In this document: one piece after another, positions 32,278 to 41,279 of the stretch
Numbering within the stretch: the stretch's first letter is position 1
Layout: each line of letters begins with the position of its first letter
Source: an uncultured Lachnospiraceae bacterium
Lineage (GTDB): Bacteria > Bacillota > Clostridia > Lachnospirales > Lachnospiraceae
Assembly (NCBI GenBank): GCA_910587955.1
Contig: CAJUNN010000014.1
Coordinates: forward strand, 1 to 54,050
DNA: 54,050 nucleotides
Direction: 5' to 3'
The notes under the pieces: model-generated
What the model was told of the DNA's origin: nothing
The model's database searches: none
What the model saw: the letters and a program-made list of their open reading frames with translations, nothing else
Position numbers and translations under genes: made by a program

Positions 32278-32919
32278 TTGAGACTTGAAGATAATTATTA
32301 TCAGAATGTCCAGACAACTTCCGGATATGCTTCCGTAAATGCAAATACTGCGGTGAAGGCTGCAGAGGCTGCTGCGAAACAGGACAAAAATACCGTAGAT
32401 GCCGTAGCCGACAAGACTACGAAGCCGAATACGGATCGCGTGGAGTTCAGCAAGGATTCTCAGGTGACAAAGAAGATGAGCGATTCTGAGAGAGCGGCTC
32501 TGGTAAAAAGCCTGAAGGCAGATATGGAGAACCAGACGGCACGCTTTACCAATATGGTAATGCAGATGTTCCAGAAGCAGGGCATCACCGGCCTGGCTGT
32601 GCAGGGAGACAATCTCTGGAAGACCATTGCCAGCGGCAACTTTACTGTGGACGCACAGACCAAGGCGGATGCGCAGGCAGCGATTTCCGAGGACGGCTAC
32701 TGGGGCGTAAAGCAGACCTCCCAGCGTCTTTTCGATTTTGCCCAGGCATTGGCAGGAGACGATCCGGAGAAGATGAAGGAAATGCAGGCAGCCATTGAAA
32801 AAGGCTACAAGCAGGCAGAGGAAGCCTGGGGAGGATCCCTTCCGTCTATTTCGGGAGAGACCTACAAGGCAGTGAACGATCTCTTCAGTGCATATTACGG
32901 AGAGTCCGACGAAAAATAA
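32278..32919 (+). CDS. DUF5610-like motility-associated protein
   Basis: 213-residue soluble protein. The C-terminal half matches the DUF5610-like pattern I know from flagellated bacteria: DGYWGVKQTSQRLFDFAQAL then AGDDPEKMKE, AIEKGYKQAEEAWGGSLPSI and TYKAVNDLF. The N-terminal 70 residues are polar and Ala/Lys/Thr-rich. I prefer the TTG at 32278, 8 bases after AAAGGGGG, over the ATG at 32230, which has no ribosome binding site. The FliA-type promoter upstream places it in the motility regulon. The molecular role is unknown. Confidence 0.75.
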   Translation: MRLEDNYYQNVQTTSGYASVNANTAVKAAEAAAKQDKNTVDAVADKTTKPNTDRVEFSKDSQVTKKMSDSERAALVKSLKADMENQTARFTNMVMQMFQKQGITGLAVQGDNLWKTIASGNFTVDAQTKADAQAAISEDGYWGVKQTSQRLFDFAQALAGDDPEKMKEMQAAIEKGYKQAEEAWGGSLPSISGETYKAVNDLFSAYYGESDEK

Positions 32920-32930
32920 GAGCCGGCTAA

Positions 32931-32974
32931 CAGCCCGCGGCCCTTTGTGGAAAGGGGAAGCGGGCTGCTTTTTT
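32931..32974 (+). terminator. Intrinsic terminator between convergent genes
   Basis: CAGCCCGC (32931-32938) pairs with GCGGGCTG (32960-32967), with an inner CCCTTT/AAAGGG stem, then C and six T. It ends the DUF5610-like gene; the facing gene on the minus strand ends 15 bases away. Confidence 0.92.
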
Positions 32975-32988
32975 ATACTTTTTGCTTC

Positions 32989-34065
32989 TTAAAAAGCTAC
33001 GGGTTCCGACACGGCAATCTGTTCCGCACTTACGGCAGTTTCCCCCAAGAAGTCCCCGCCGCCGGTTTCCGCACCCGATACTGCATGGAGATTTTCCTGG
33101 GTGTTTTCCATATGGGAAAGGTAGGATTTGAGCCTTCGGATCTCCTGATCCGCTTCTTCTCCCTCACGGACGATTCTGCGATCCCGCAATTTCCGCTGGG
33201 TCTGCTTTTTCTTGAGCTCTTGCTGAATCTGGCGGACCTTTTCTTCCTGCTGCTTTTTCTGGGCCCGGCGTTTCCGAAGCTTGAGCAGATTTTCCTGATC
33301 CAGATGGCGGATTTTCTGACGGCTGCGCACCATGAGCTTTTCCAGGGAGCGGATGGCCTTGTAGGCTTTCGCCCGCTCTTTGGCTTCTCCGAAGCAGGTG
33401 ACAAGGCGAAGGGAAGCCATATTCTGGTAGGCTTCGCTCACAACGCTCTGGATATTGGCTTTGGTGCCGCACTGGGCCAGCTTCCGGTACAGGGAAGACG
33501 TCTCAAAGGAGACATTGGAAGATACCTTCCATTTCTGTCCGGAGCCGCTGCCCGCCTGTTTCAGGTTTTGAAGCATCTGCTCCAGGCTAGATTTGGGTTT
33601 GCTGTCTTCCTTTTCCCTGATATTCCAGGACGCTGCCTGGTTTTCACCCAGAAATACGCCGTCTCCGTGGTTTTCTGCCAGGAACAGGACGGAACTAAGC
33701 AGCATGGTGCGGCATTCCTGATAATCTTGCTCGCTGCTTGCCATGCGGGCAAGGAAGGCTTCTGAAATAAGGAGATGCTTTCCCTCTCCCATGGATGCGG
33801 CTTTTTTCTTTAGGTTCAGAAAATCTGTGTCCGACGTGATTTCAAACTGGATTCCCGGAAAATTTTTTGTAAGCTGTTCCAAAAGTTTCCGGGTTTTGGT
33901 CTCCGGGCTCGAGGAAACCGATTCGGAAAGCTTCAGCTGATCCTGGAGAACGGAAGTTTTCGGTCCTTCCGTTTTCAGAGCGGCGCTGGCTGTGCTTTCC
34001 GTTCCGGCTTTCGGCGCGGGATTTGAATAGGTTCTAAGCGTTTGTTTCAGATAAACAGGCTTCAC
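32989..34065 (-). CDS. Unknown coiled-coil protein in the FliA regulon
   Basis: 358-residue protein not assigned to a family. I chose the GTG at 34065 (MKPVYLKQTLRTYSNP) because AAAGGGGGG lies just upstream; in-frame GTG and TTG codons further out lack this. Residues 1-70 are polar, about 75-220 look globular with a KHLLISEAFLARM helix, and about 225-330 are a strongly charged coiled coil (Arg/Lys/Gln/Glu-rich). The C-terminal 40 residues are Gly/Ala/Val-rich. No membrane helix or signal peptide is seen. It is driven by a FliA-type promoter and lies next to the DUF5610-like gene. Function unknown. Confidence 0.68.
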   Translation of the reverse strand: MKPVYLKQTLRTYSNPAPKAGTESTASAALKTEGPKTSVLQDQLKLSESVSSSPETKTRKLLEQLTKNFPGIQFEITSDTDFLNLKKKAASMGEGKHLLISEAFLARMASSEQDYQECRTMLLSSVLFLAENHGDGVFLGENQAASWNIREKEDSKPKSSLEQMLQNLKQAGSGSGQKWKVSSNVSFETSSLYRKLAQCGTKANIQSVVSEAYQNMASLRLVTCFGEAKERAKAYKAIRSLEKLMVRSRQKIRHLDQENLLKLRKRRAQKKQQEEKVRQIQQELKKKQTQRKLRDRRIVREGEEADQEIRRLKSYLSHMENTQENLHAVSGAETGGGDFLGETAVSAEQIAVSEPVAF

Positions 34066-34104
34066 GGAAATCCCCCCTTTCACACGCAAAGCATTCTATA
34101 ATTA

Positions 34105-34131
34105 TAATCGGCTGTTTTTTGAAACAAATTA
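34105..34131 (-). promoter_or_regulatory. FliA (sigma-28) type promoter, minus strand
   Basis: On the minus strand: TAAT (34131-34128), 15-base spacer, GCCGATTA (34112-34105). The -35 and spacing are identical to the fliD promoter. An overlapping TATAAT could also serve sigma-A. Confidence 0.7.
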
Positions 34132-34143
34132 AGGGTGGCTCTC

Positions 34144-34172
34144 TTGCTGTTTTGCAGAATGTATGGTAAAAT
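34144..34172 (+). promoter_or_regulatory. Sigma-A promoter of the regulator-kinase operon
   Basis: TTGCTG (34144-34149), 17-base spacer, TAAAAT (34167-34172). It lies back to back with the minus-strand FliA-type promoter. Confidence 0.75.
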
Positions 34173-34218
34173 ACAAATTGAGTTTCTGTCATTTTTTTAT
34201 ACGGGTAAAGGTGAGAAT

Positions 34219-36324
34219 GTGTTAAACGGTAAACATACAATTTTGATTGCAGACGATTCAGAAATGAACCGTGCGATTCTGGCAGATATGCTGGGAGAGG
34301 AATATGAGATTGTAGAGGTGGAGAACGGTGCACAGGCTGTGGTCTATATGGAACAGCACAGTGTGGAGCTGTCTTTGCTTCTTTTGGATATAGTTATGCC
34401 GGAGATGGACGGTTTCGGCGTGTTGAAGGTGATGAAGGAACATCGGTGGATTGAGGATATTCCGGTGATTATGATTTCTGCGGAGAACAGTCCTTCTTAT
34501 ATTGAAAGAGCTTTTGAGCTGGGGGCAAGCGATTTTATTATCCGCCCGTTTAACGAGCTGATTGTCCGCCGCCGGGCCATCAATACCATTACGCTCTATG
34601 CCAAACAGAAGAAGCTGGTGGGTATGGTGGCAGATCAGATTTTTGAAAAAGAGCAGAGCAGCAGTATGATGATTGATATTCTCAGTCATATTGTGGAGTT
34701 TCGGAACGGAGAGAGCGGGCTTCACGTACAGCATGTGCATGTACTGACAGATCTTTTGCTTCACAGGCTGGTGCAGAAGACGGACCGCTACGAGCTTTCC
34801 CAGAATGATATTTCTCTTATCACTACGGCTTCGGCGCTTCATGACATCGGAAAGATTGCCATTGACGAAAAGATTCTGAATAAGCCGGGAAGGCTGACGG
34901 ACGAAGAGTTTACCATTATGAAGACCCATTCCGGCATTGGAGCCGAGATGCTGGACAATATGCCTTTCTACCGGGAGGAGCCGCTGCTGAAACGGGCCTA
35001 CGAGATCTGCCGCTGGCATCACGAGCGCTATGACGGCAGGGGGTATCCAGACGGGCTGAAAGGGGATGACATTCCTATTTCTGCGCAGATTGTGGCATTG
35101 GCGGATGTGTATGACGCTTTGACCAGCGAGCGGGTATATAAGAAAGCTTTTTCCCACGAGAAAGCAGTGGAGATGATTCTGGCCGGACAGTGCGGCGCCT
35201 TTAATCCGCTGGTGCTGGAATGCCTGACGGATGTGGCAGACCGTCTGGACAGAGAGCTGAAGCAGAGTGTGCCTAAGCGCAGTGAGAACCAGACGATGCA
35301 GAATGTAGTTCTGGAGATGCGCCAGCACGATGAATTGGCAGCGTCCGAGCGGACGTTGCAGCTTTTGGAGCGGGAGCGGGAGAAATACAGCTTTTTTGCC
35401 GCCATGTCTCAGGAAATACAGTTTGAGTATAACGTTTCGCCTGCCATATTGACCCTTACTCCCTGGGGGGCGGAGAAGCTTGGCACGGAGGAAGTTCTTA
35501 TGGATCCCCGAAAAGATGACAGCGTCCAGAAGATTTTGGGAATGGATGTATGGAATAAAATTTCTGCTGCCCTTCGTTCTACCAGCCGGGAGAATCCTCT
35601 GGTCCGTTATGACTGCAAGATAAATTATCAGGGAGATGAGCGCTGGTCCCGGATCATTGCCCGGGCCATGTGGTCCCCGGAAGAGCCTCACGTTTACCGG
35701 GGAGCCATCGGAAAGGTGACGGATATCCATGACACACGGCTTCGGCTGGATGTACTGGAGCGCCTGGCTACCCATGACCGTATGACGGGCCTTTTGAACC
35801 ATGCCAGCGCCAAGGAGCAGATTATAGAGCGCCTGGAGCGCTGCCCGGATGCAAAATACGCTTTGGTGATCTTTGATCTGGATCATTTCAAAACAGCCAA
35901 TGACACTTACGGGCACAGCTTCGGAGATGAAGTGCTGATTTATATGGCTCACAAGCTGGAGCAGTGTATCCGCAAAGAAGACATCGCCTGCCGTGCGGGG
36001 GGAGACGAGTTTTTGCTTTTCTTAGAGTACCAGCATGAATTGGAGCCGATTGTGGAGCGTATTTTCCAGTCTCTCACAGGGAAGTATAAGGATTTTACCA
36101 TTTCCGTTAGTATGGGCGTGGTGCGCACCGAGAAAATCGGAACCGGTTACGAAGAGTTGTTTCATGCGGCGGATCAGGCCCTTTATGCAGTGAAGCGATC
36201 CGGGCGGGGACATTACCGTTTTTACGACGATTCCATGAACAAGATGCTTTCCGTGATCTCTTCCATTGACAATGGAGAGGAAAAGCCGGAAACCTCTGTG
36301 AATTCCGGGGAAGAGGAACACTGA
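34219..36324 (+). CDS. Response regulator with HD-GYP and GGDEF domains
   Basis: 701-residue c-di-GMP enzyme. The receiver (1-120) has the phosphoacceptor D57 (LLLLDIVMPEMDG), but the usual catalytic lysine is arginine (R109 in FIIRPF). The HD-GYP phosphodiesterase domain has H208-D209 (HDIGKI) and G275-Y276-P277 (GRGYPDG). A PAS-like region follows, then a diguanylate cyclase domain with intact GGDEF (594-598) and an inhibitory I-site RKED (585-588). It could both make and break c-di-GMP. The GTG at 34219 is chosen because it is downstream of the sigma-A promoter and has AAAGG 7 bases before it; upstream ATGs fall inside the promoter. Confidence 0.9.
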   Translation: MLNGKHTILIADDSEMNRAILADMLGEEYEIVEVENGAQAVVYMEQHSVELSLLLLDIVMPEMDGFGVLKVMKEHRWIEDIPVIMISAENSPSYIERAFELGASDFIIRPFNELIVRRRAINTITLYAKQKKLVGMVADQIFEKEQSSSMMIDILSHIVEFRNGESGLHVQHVHVLTDLLLHRLVQKTDRYELSQNDISLITTASALHDIGKIAIDEKILNKPGRLTDEEFTIMKTHSGIGAEMLDNMPFYREEPLLKRAYEICRWHHERYDGRGYPDGLKGDDIPISAQIVALADVYDALTSERVYKKAFSHEKAVEMILAGQCGAFNPLVLECLTDVADRLDRELKQSVPKRSENQTMQNVVLEMRQHDELAASERTLQLLEREREKYSFFAAMSQEIQFEYNVSPAILTLTPWGAEKLGTEEVLMDPRKDDSVQKILGMDVWNKISAALRSTSRENPLVRYDCKINYQGDERWSRIIARAMWSPEEPHVYRGAIGKVTDIHDTRLRLDVLERLATHDRMTGLLNHASAKEQIIERLERCPDAKYALVIFDLDHFKTANDTYGHSFGDEVLIYMAHKLEQCIRKEDIACRAGGDEFLLFLEYQHELEPIVERIFQSLTGKYKDFTISVSMGVVRTEKIGTGYEELFHAADQALYAVKRSGRGHYRFYDDSMNKMLSVISSIDNGEEKPETSVNSGEEEH

Positions 36325-36365
36325 GACATTCTGCGGAATACTTAGATAAAATGGGAGGAATTCTT

Positions 36366-38930
36366 TTGAGTAAGACAGCAGAAAAAAACAAAACCACCCG
36401 CTTTTTGTGGAGCAGCCTGGTCGTTATGTGCATCTTGTGTGTCGGGATCTTTTCCTATCTGCTTCTTTTCATGGAACGCAGCAATGCAGAGGTTATGGGC
36501 CAGGTAGGCATGATTTATATGCGCGGCCTGAACGAACGGATTGTGCTGCATTTCCGGACGACCATAGAGTACAGTATGTCGCGTGTGACAGATGTAGTGG
36601 ATGTAGTGCCTCCGGATGAAGAGTTAGAAATCAGAGAAATGCGGGAGGCCCTGATTGAGAACGCAAAAGGGCGCGGCCTGAAATATCTGGCGCTTTATTC
36701 TGAGGACGGAGAATTTGAGATGATCTATGGAAGCCAGATCCTGGCAATGGATCCGGAACCGTTCCTGGAATCCTTGAAAAAGGGAGACAGAAAGGCAGCC
36801 TCAGGTTCCAGCAAGACGGAGGAGCGGATTTTGCTCTTTGGGGTTCCGGCATCTTATTCCATGAAGAACGGAGAGAAGAGCATTGCCCTTGTGGCGGGGA
36901 TGGAAACCAACGATATCAAAAACATTCTTGCCCTGGATGAAGGAAATAACCTGGTGGATTCCCATGTAGTACGCAGGGACGGCACCTTTGTGATCCGAAG
37001 CGGGGATGCCTTCCGGGAAAATTATTTTGATCGTGTCCGGGCGGCTCTGGAAGGGCGGCCGGAGGAGGAAAGAGAGCGCCTGCTTGAGGAATTGACGGAA
37101 TCCATGGCAGCCAAACAGGATTTTTCCATAGTGATGTCCACAGGGGAAGAACGCCGTCATCTCTACTGTACCCTTCTGCCTTATACGGAGTGGTATCTGA
37201 TCACGGAGCTGCCCTACGGAGTTCTGGACGAAGTGGTAGACCATATGAATGAGCGGTGGATGTTCATCTCTCTGGGAGGCTGCGGCATTCTTCTTGTGGT
37301 TCTTTTGCTTATTTTTGCGATTTATTTACATATGGCCAGGCAGCAGATTCTGGAGCTTAAAAAAGCGCGCCGGAGTGCGGAGCATGCCAATCAGGCGAAG
37401 AGTGAATTCCTTTCCAGCATGAGCCATGACATACGGACGCCCATGAATGCCATTGTGGGAATGACGGCTATTGCCACAGCTAATATAGACGACCAGGCCC
37501 AGGTGCAGAATTGCCTGAAGAAAATCTCTCTTTCCAGCCGGCATCTTTTGGGGCTTATCAATGATGTACTGGATATGTCCAAGATTGAGAGCGGGAAAAT
37601 GAACCTGAATCTGGATGTGGTGTCCCTTCGGGAAGTGATGGACAGTATTGTCTGCATTGTACAGCCTCAGGTTAAAGCGAAGCGGCAGAATTTTGATGTG
37701 TCCATCCATGATATAAATGTGGAAAATGTCTACTGCGACGGTGTGAGGCTCAATCAGGTTCTTTTAAATGTCCTGTCCAATGCCGTGAAATTCACCCCGG
37801 AGGGGGGGAGCGTCCGTGTTTCCATGTATGAGGAGCCCCTACCCGAGCGGGATACCCATGTGCGCCTGTACCTGAAGATTCAGGATACGGGGATCGGCAT
37901 GTCTCCTGAGTACCAGAAGAAAATTTTTGAGTCCTTCAGCAGGGAGGATGACAAGCGTGTGCACCGCACGGAGGGCAGCGGTCTTGGAATGGCCATTACC
38001 AAATACATTGTGGATGCTATGGGAGGAACCATAGAACTGGAGAGTGAACAGGGGAAGGGCACTACGTTCTACATTACTCTGGATCTGGAAAAGGCCCAGG
38101 TAAAAGAGATGGATATGGTGCTTCCTGCCTGGAAAATGCTGGTGGTGGACGATGACAAACAGCTCTGTGAGAGTACGGTGGGAGCCCTGAAGGCTACCGG
38201 TGTGCAGGCAGAGTGGACCTATGACGGAGAGACGGCTGTACGGATGATTGTGGATCATCATAACAAAAGAGATGATTATCACATCATTCTTCTGGACTGG
38301 AAGCTTCCGGGGATGGATGGGATTGAAACAGCCAGGGAGATCCGCAGGCATTTGGGTGACGATATTCCGATACTTCTGATTTCCGCTTACGATTGGAGCG
38401 AGATCGAGGAGCGTGCGCGCGGTGCAGGGGTGACCGGTTTTATTTCCAAACCCTTGTTCCGGTCTACCCTTTACTATGGCCTGCGTGCTTATGCGGATGA
38501 GCTTGGAGAGACGGAGAACAGCCTAGAGGAAAAGGAAAGTGATTTTACCGGGAAACGGGTGCTTCTGGCGGAGGATAACGAGCTGAACTGGGAGATTGCG
38601 GAAAGCCTTCTCTCAGATCTGGGGCTGGAGCTTGACTGGGCGGAGAACGGACAGCTCTGTGTGGATATGTTCCAGCAGGCGCCGGAGGGAACGTATGATG
38701 TGATCCTTATGGACATCCGTATGCCTGTTATGACCGGGTATGAGGCGGCGAAAACCATCCGGGGCCTGAAACGTCCGGATGCAAAAGAGATTCCGATTAT
38801 AGCCATGACAGCAGACGCTTTTGCGGAGGATATTCAGAGATGTCTGGACTGCGGTATGAATGCCCATATTGCGAAGCCCATTGATATCAAAGAGGTTTCC
38901 CGCCAGCTGAAAAAGCATATGGGTTTGTAA
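36366..38930 (+). CDS. Hybrid histidine kinase with two receiver domains
   Basis: 854-residue membrane sensor kinase. Helix 1 at about 13-35, an extracytoplasmic Cache-like sensor (about 36-295), helix 2 at about 300-322, then HisKA with H354 (MSHDIRTPMNAI), a HATPase domain (NVLSNAVKFTP, DTGIGM, GSGLGM), and two receivers with D644 (LLDWKLPGMDG) and D783 (LMDIRMPVMTG). Start: TTG at 36366, since GGGAGGA (36353-36359) is 6 bases before it and would overlap the in-frame ATG at 36351. It is 41 bases after the c-di-GMP regulator, which is its likely partner. Confidence 0.92.
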   Translation: MSKTAEKNKTTRFLWSSLVVMCILCVGIFSYLLLFMERSNAEVMGQVGMIYMRGLNERIVLHFRTTIEYSMSRVTDVVDVVPPDEELEIREMREALIENAKGRGLKYLALYSEDGEFEMIYGSQILAMDPEPFLESLKKGDRKAASGSSKTEERILLFGVPASYSMKNGEKSIALVAGMETNDIKNILALDEGNNLVDSHVVRRDGTFVIRSGDAFRENYFDRVRAALEGRPEEERERLLEELTESMAAKQDFSIVMSTGEERRHLYCTLLPYTEWYLITELPYGVLDEVVDHMNERWMFISLGGCGILLVVLLLIFAIYLHMARQQILELKKARRSAEHANQAKSEFLSSMSHDIRTPMNAIVGMTAIATANIDDQAQVQNCLKKISLSSRHLLGLINDVLDMSKIESGKMNLNLDVVSLREVMDSIVCIVQPQVKAKRQNFDVSIHDINVENVYCDGVRLNQVLLNVLSNAVKFTPEGGSVRVSMYEEPLPERDTHVRLYLKIQDTGIGMSPEYQKKIFESFSREDDKRVHRTEGSGLGMAITKYIVDAMGGTIELESEQGKGTTFYITLDLEKAQVKEMDMVLPAWKMLVVDDDKQLCESTVGALKATGVQAEWTYDGETAVRMIVDHHNKRDDYHIILLDWKLPGMDGIETAREIRRHLGDDIPILLISAYDWSEIEERARGAGVTGFISKPLFRSTLYYGLRAYADELGETENSLEEKESDFTGKRVLLAEDNELNWEIAESLLSDLGLELDWAENGQLCVDMFQQAPEGTYDVILMDIRMPVMTGYEAAKTIRGLKRPDAKEIPIIAMTADAFAEDIQRCLDCGMNAHIAKPIDIKEVSRQLKKHMGL

Positions 38931-38937
38931 CAGCAAA

Positions 38938-38979
38938 AGGGCTTTTGCAGGAGAGATTCTGCAAAAGCCCTGATTTTTT
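38938..38979. terminator. Bidirectional intrinsic terminator
   Basis: AGGGCTTTTGCAG (38938-38950) pairs perfectly with CTGCAAAAGCCCT (38959-38971); six T at 38974-38979 on the plus strand and a TTTT on the minus strand. It serves the kinase operon and the convergent PilZ gene. Confidence 0.93.
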
Positions 38980-38988
38980 GGTAAATGG

Positions 38989-39627
38989 TTAAAACCGTTT
39001 CTGCCGTTCCTGACGGAAAATATAGTTGCGCAGGACTGCCTCGCTCTGAGGTCTCAGATCGATAAAGCGGCACCCATGGCCGTACTGAGGGACATCGTTC
39101 GAGGGGGGAAGGGTTTCCTGGCGCAGTACTTTGGCAGTGAGGGTCAGGGGTTTGGAAGCTCCCCGCAGCTGAAATTGAAGCTCCGCATCTACGGGCAGGG
39201 CATATTTACAGATAAAATATACACCTCCGGCGCTGATGTTGCGGGTATACGCTGCGATCATATCCGGGATGCCGGGAATACCGGAGGCCGGATGGATGAA
39301 GAACATTTCCAGGGGAATTTCCAGGGAGAGTTTTAAGTCCTGCCTGCGCTGCTTGCTTTCCATAACCTCCAGAATATTGCAGAGCAGGGAATCCCGCTCT
39401 TCGGAAGTCTTCTCATCGGATTTTGTTAAGGTGCAGCGGCTGAAGATGAGGCCGGACACCGGGTCAAAAAAGGTGATCAGGAAAAGATCATGTTCATCCA
39501 GCGGAAAATCAGTGGGTACGGACAGCAAAATATTGCCGGACAGATCGCGAAATACTTCCGCGGTGGCCAGCAGCTCGTTGGCAGCCGTATAAATCTCTGC
39601 TTTTCGACAATTTTTCAGTATTTCCAT
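38989..39627 (-). CDS. PilZ-domain c-di-GMP receptor protein
   Basis: 212-residue protein. The N-terminal 85 residues form a beta-rich YcgR-N-like region. The PilZ domain begins near residue 90, with R94 and R95 in KQRRQDLKL (the last Arg of the RxxxR box is Lys) and the N130-x-S132-x-G134-G box in TRNISAGGVYF. It probably binds c-di-GMP and may act on the motor like YcgR (inference). GGGAGG lies upstream of the start. Confidence 0.85.
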   Translation of the reverse strand: MEILKNCRKAEIYTAANELLATAEVFRDLSGNILLSVPTDFPLDEHDLFLITFFDPVSGLIFSRCTLTKSDEKTSEERDSLLCNILEVMESKQRRQDLKLSLEIPLEMFFIHPASGIPGIPDMIAAYTRNISAGGVYFICKYALPVDAELQFQLRGASKPLTLTAKVLRQETLPPSNDVPQYGHGCRFIDLRPQSEAVLRNYIFRQERQKRF

Positions 39628-39701
39628 AATGCAGACGCCTCCCTGTTTCTTACTTTTACGTTTCCCCGTAGGGAACGGTTCCTTCTCTATCCTTAACGCT
39701 C

Positions 39702-39730
39702 ATTATAGCAGAAAATAGAAGGGGAGGCAA
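39702..39730 (-). promoter_or_regulatory. Sigma-A promoter of the PilZ gene
   Basis: On the minus strand: TTGCCT (39730-39725), 17-base spacer, TATAAT (39707-39702). The leader of about 70 bases contains a small hairpin around GGGAACGGTTCC. Confidence 0.8.
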
Positions 39731-39753
39731 TGAGAAATTCGCAGGCTAAGCCA

Positions 39754-39782
39754 TTGAAAAAGGGCGCGGTTTGCAGTATAAT
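39754..39782 (+). promoter_or_regulatory. Sigma-A promoter of miaB
   Basis: TTGAAA (39754-39759), 17-base spacer, TATAAT (39777-39782). It lies 23 bases from the divergent PilZ promoter. Confidence 0.88.
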
Positions 39783-39815
39783 TAGGAGCGTATTTTAGAA
39801 AGGGGAAAACATAAA

Positions 39816-41279
39816 ATGTTTCATCATATAGAATTTGACAAAGCGTATTCCGGTCCGAATCCGCCTGCAAAGGAGCCGGAACGGCAGTACTATTTTATCG
39901 GAAAATGCCGGAAACTTTTGGAAAAGGAGCAGGAACGCCTGGGGCGTCCCCTTACCTTCCACGTCACCACCTTCGGCTGCCAGATGAATGCCAGGGATTC
40001 GGAGAAGCTTGCGGGGATTCTGGAACAGATTGGCTATGAGGAGGCCTCGGAGGAAGAGGCGGATTTTGTGATCTACAATACGTGTACGGTCCGGGAAAAT
40101 GCCAATTTGAAAGTTTACGGGCATTTGGGGCGCTTAAAACACGAAAAAAAGAGCCGTCCCAATATGAAGATTGCTCTCTGCGGCTGTATGATGCAGGAGC
40201 CGGAGGTAGTAAAGAAGCTGAAAAAGAGCTACGGTTTCGTGGATCTGATCTTCGGGACCCACAATATTTTTAAACTGGCGGAGCTTCTGGCGGAGGTACT
40301 GGAGAACAAGGGGCAGTTTGTAGACGTCTGGGAGGGGACGGAAGAAATTGTGGAGAAACTTCCTGCGGATCGGAAATACGCTTTTAAGTCCGGGGTGAAC
40401 ATTATGTTCGGCTGCAACAATTTCTGCAGTTACTGTATTGTTCCCTATGTGCGGGGGCGGGAGCGCAGCCGTGATCCCAGGGAAATCCTCCGGGAGATGG
40501 AAGAGCTGGCAGCCGATGGTGTGGTGGAAGTGATGCTTTTGGGACAGAACGTAAATTCTTACGGAAAAAATCTGCCGGAACCCACAAATTTTGCCTGGCT
40601 GCTGCGTAAGGCAGAGGAGATAGAGGGAATCCGCAGAATCCGGTTTATGACTTCCCATCCCAAGGATTTGTCAGAGGAGCTGATTCAGGTTATGAAGGAG
40701 TCGAAGAAGATCTGCAGGCATCTTCATCTTCCTCTCCAATCAGGAAGCACCCGGATTCTGGAGAAGATGAACCGGAGATACACCAAGGAGCAGTATCTGG
40801 AACTGGCGGAACGGATCCGCAGTGAGATCCCCGGTATTTCCCTGACCACAGACATTATCGTAGGGTTTCCAGGTGAGACGGAGGAGGACTTCGAGGATAC
40901 CATGGACGTGGTGCGTAAGGTGCGTTACGACAATGCCTATACCTTTATCTATTCCCGGCGTACAGGTACGCCTGCGGCGTCCATGGACAACCAGGTGGCA
41001 AAAGAGGAAGTGCAGGCCCGCTTTTTCCGGCTGATTCCGGAAGTACAAAGGATTGCCCGGGAACAGGCTGCAGGGCTGGAGGGAACGGTGCAGGAGGTAT
41101 TGGCGGAAGAGATCAACGAACACATTCCGGGATGTCTGACGGGGAGAATGAGCAACAATCTTTTGGTGCATTTTCCGGGAGATCCCTCCCGTATTGGAAA
41201 GCTTTTTCCGGTGCGCCTGGAGGAGTGCCGGGGCTTTTATTACATGGGAAAGGCGGTTTCCCAGGATGATTGCGGATGA
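39816..41279 (+). CDS. miaB: tRNA methylthiotransferase MiaB
   Basis: 487-residue radical SAM enzyme that adds a methylthio group to i6A37 of tRNA. Order: a clostridial N-terminal extension, the UPF0004 domain (TTFGCQMNARDSEKLAGIL with the first cluster cysteine, later NTCTVRENA and CGCM), the radical SAM motif CNNFCSYC, then the ending TRAM domain (VLAEEINEHIPGCLTGRMSN). Complete and typical. Own sigma-A promoter. Confidence 0.95.
   Translation: MFHHIEFDKAYSGPNPPAKEPERQYYFIGKCRKLLEKEQERLGRPLTFHVTTFGCQMNARDSEKLAGILEQIGYEEASEEEADFVIYNTCTVRENANLKVYGHLGRLKHEKKSRPNMKIALCGCMMQEPEVVKKLKKSYGFVDLIFGTHNIFKLAELLAEVLENKGQFVDVWEGTEEIVEKLPADRKYAFKSGVNIMFGCNNFCSYCIVPYVRGRERSRDPREILREMEELAADGVVEVMLLGQNVNSYGKNLPEPTNFAWLLRKAEEIEGIRRIRFMTSHPKDLSEELIQVMKESKKICRHLHLPLQSGSTRILEKMNRRYTKEQYLELAERIRSEIPGISLTTDIIVGFPGETEEDFEDTMDVVRKVRYDNAYTFIYSRRTGTPAASMDNQVAKEEVQARFFRLIPEVQRIAREQAAGLEGTVQEVLAEEINEHIPGCLTGRMSNNLLVHFPGDPSRIGKLFPVRLEECRGFYYMGKAVSQDDCG

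Noticed and set aside
34258..35952. 564-codon open frame on the minus strand opposite the HD-GYP/GGDEF gene
   Set aside because: The plus-strand gene has intact catalytic motifs over the same interval; the antisense product has no recognisable domain.
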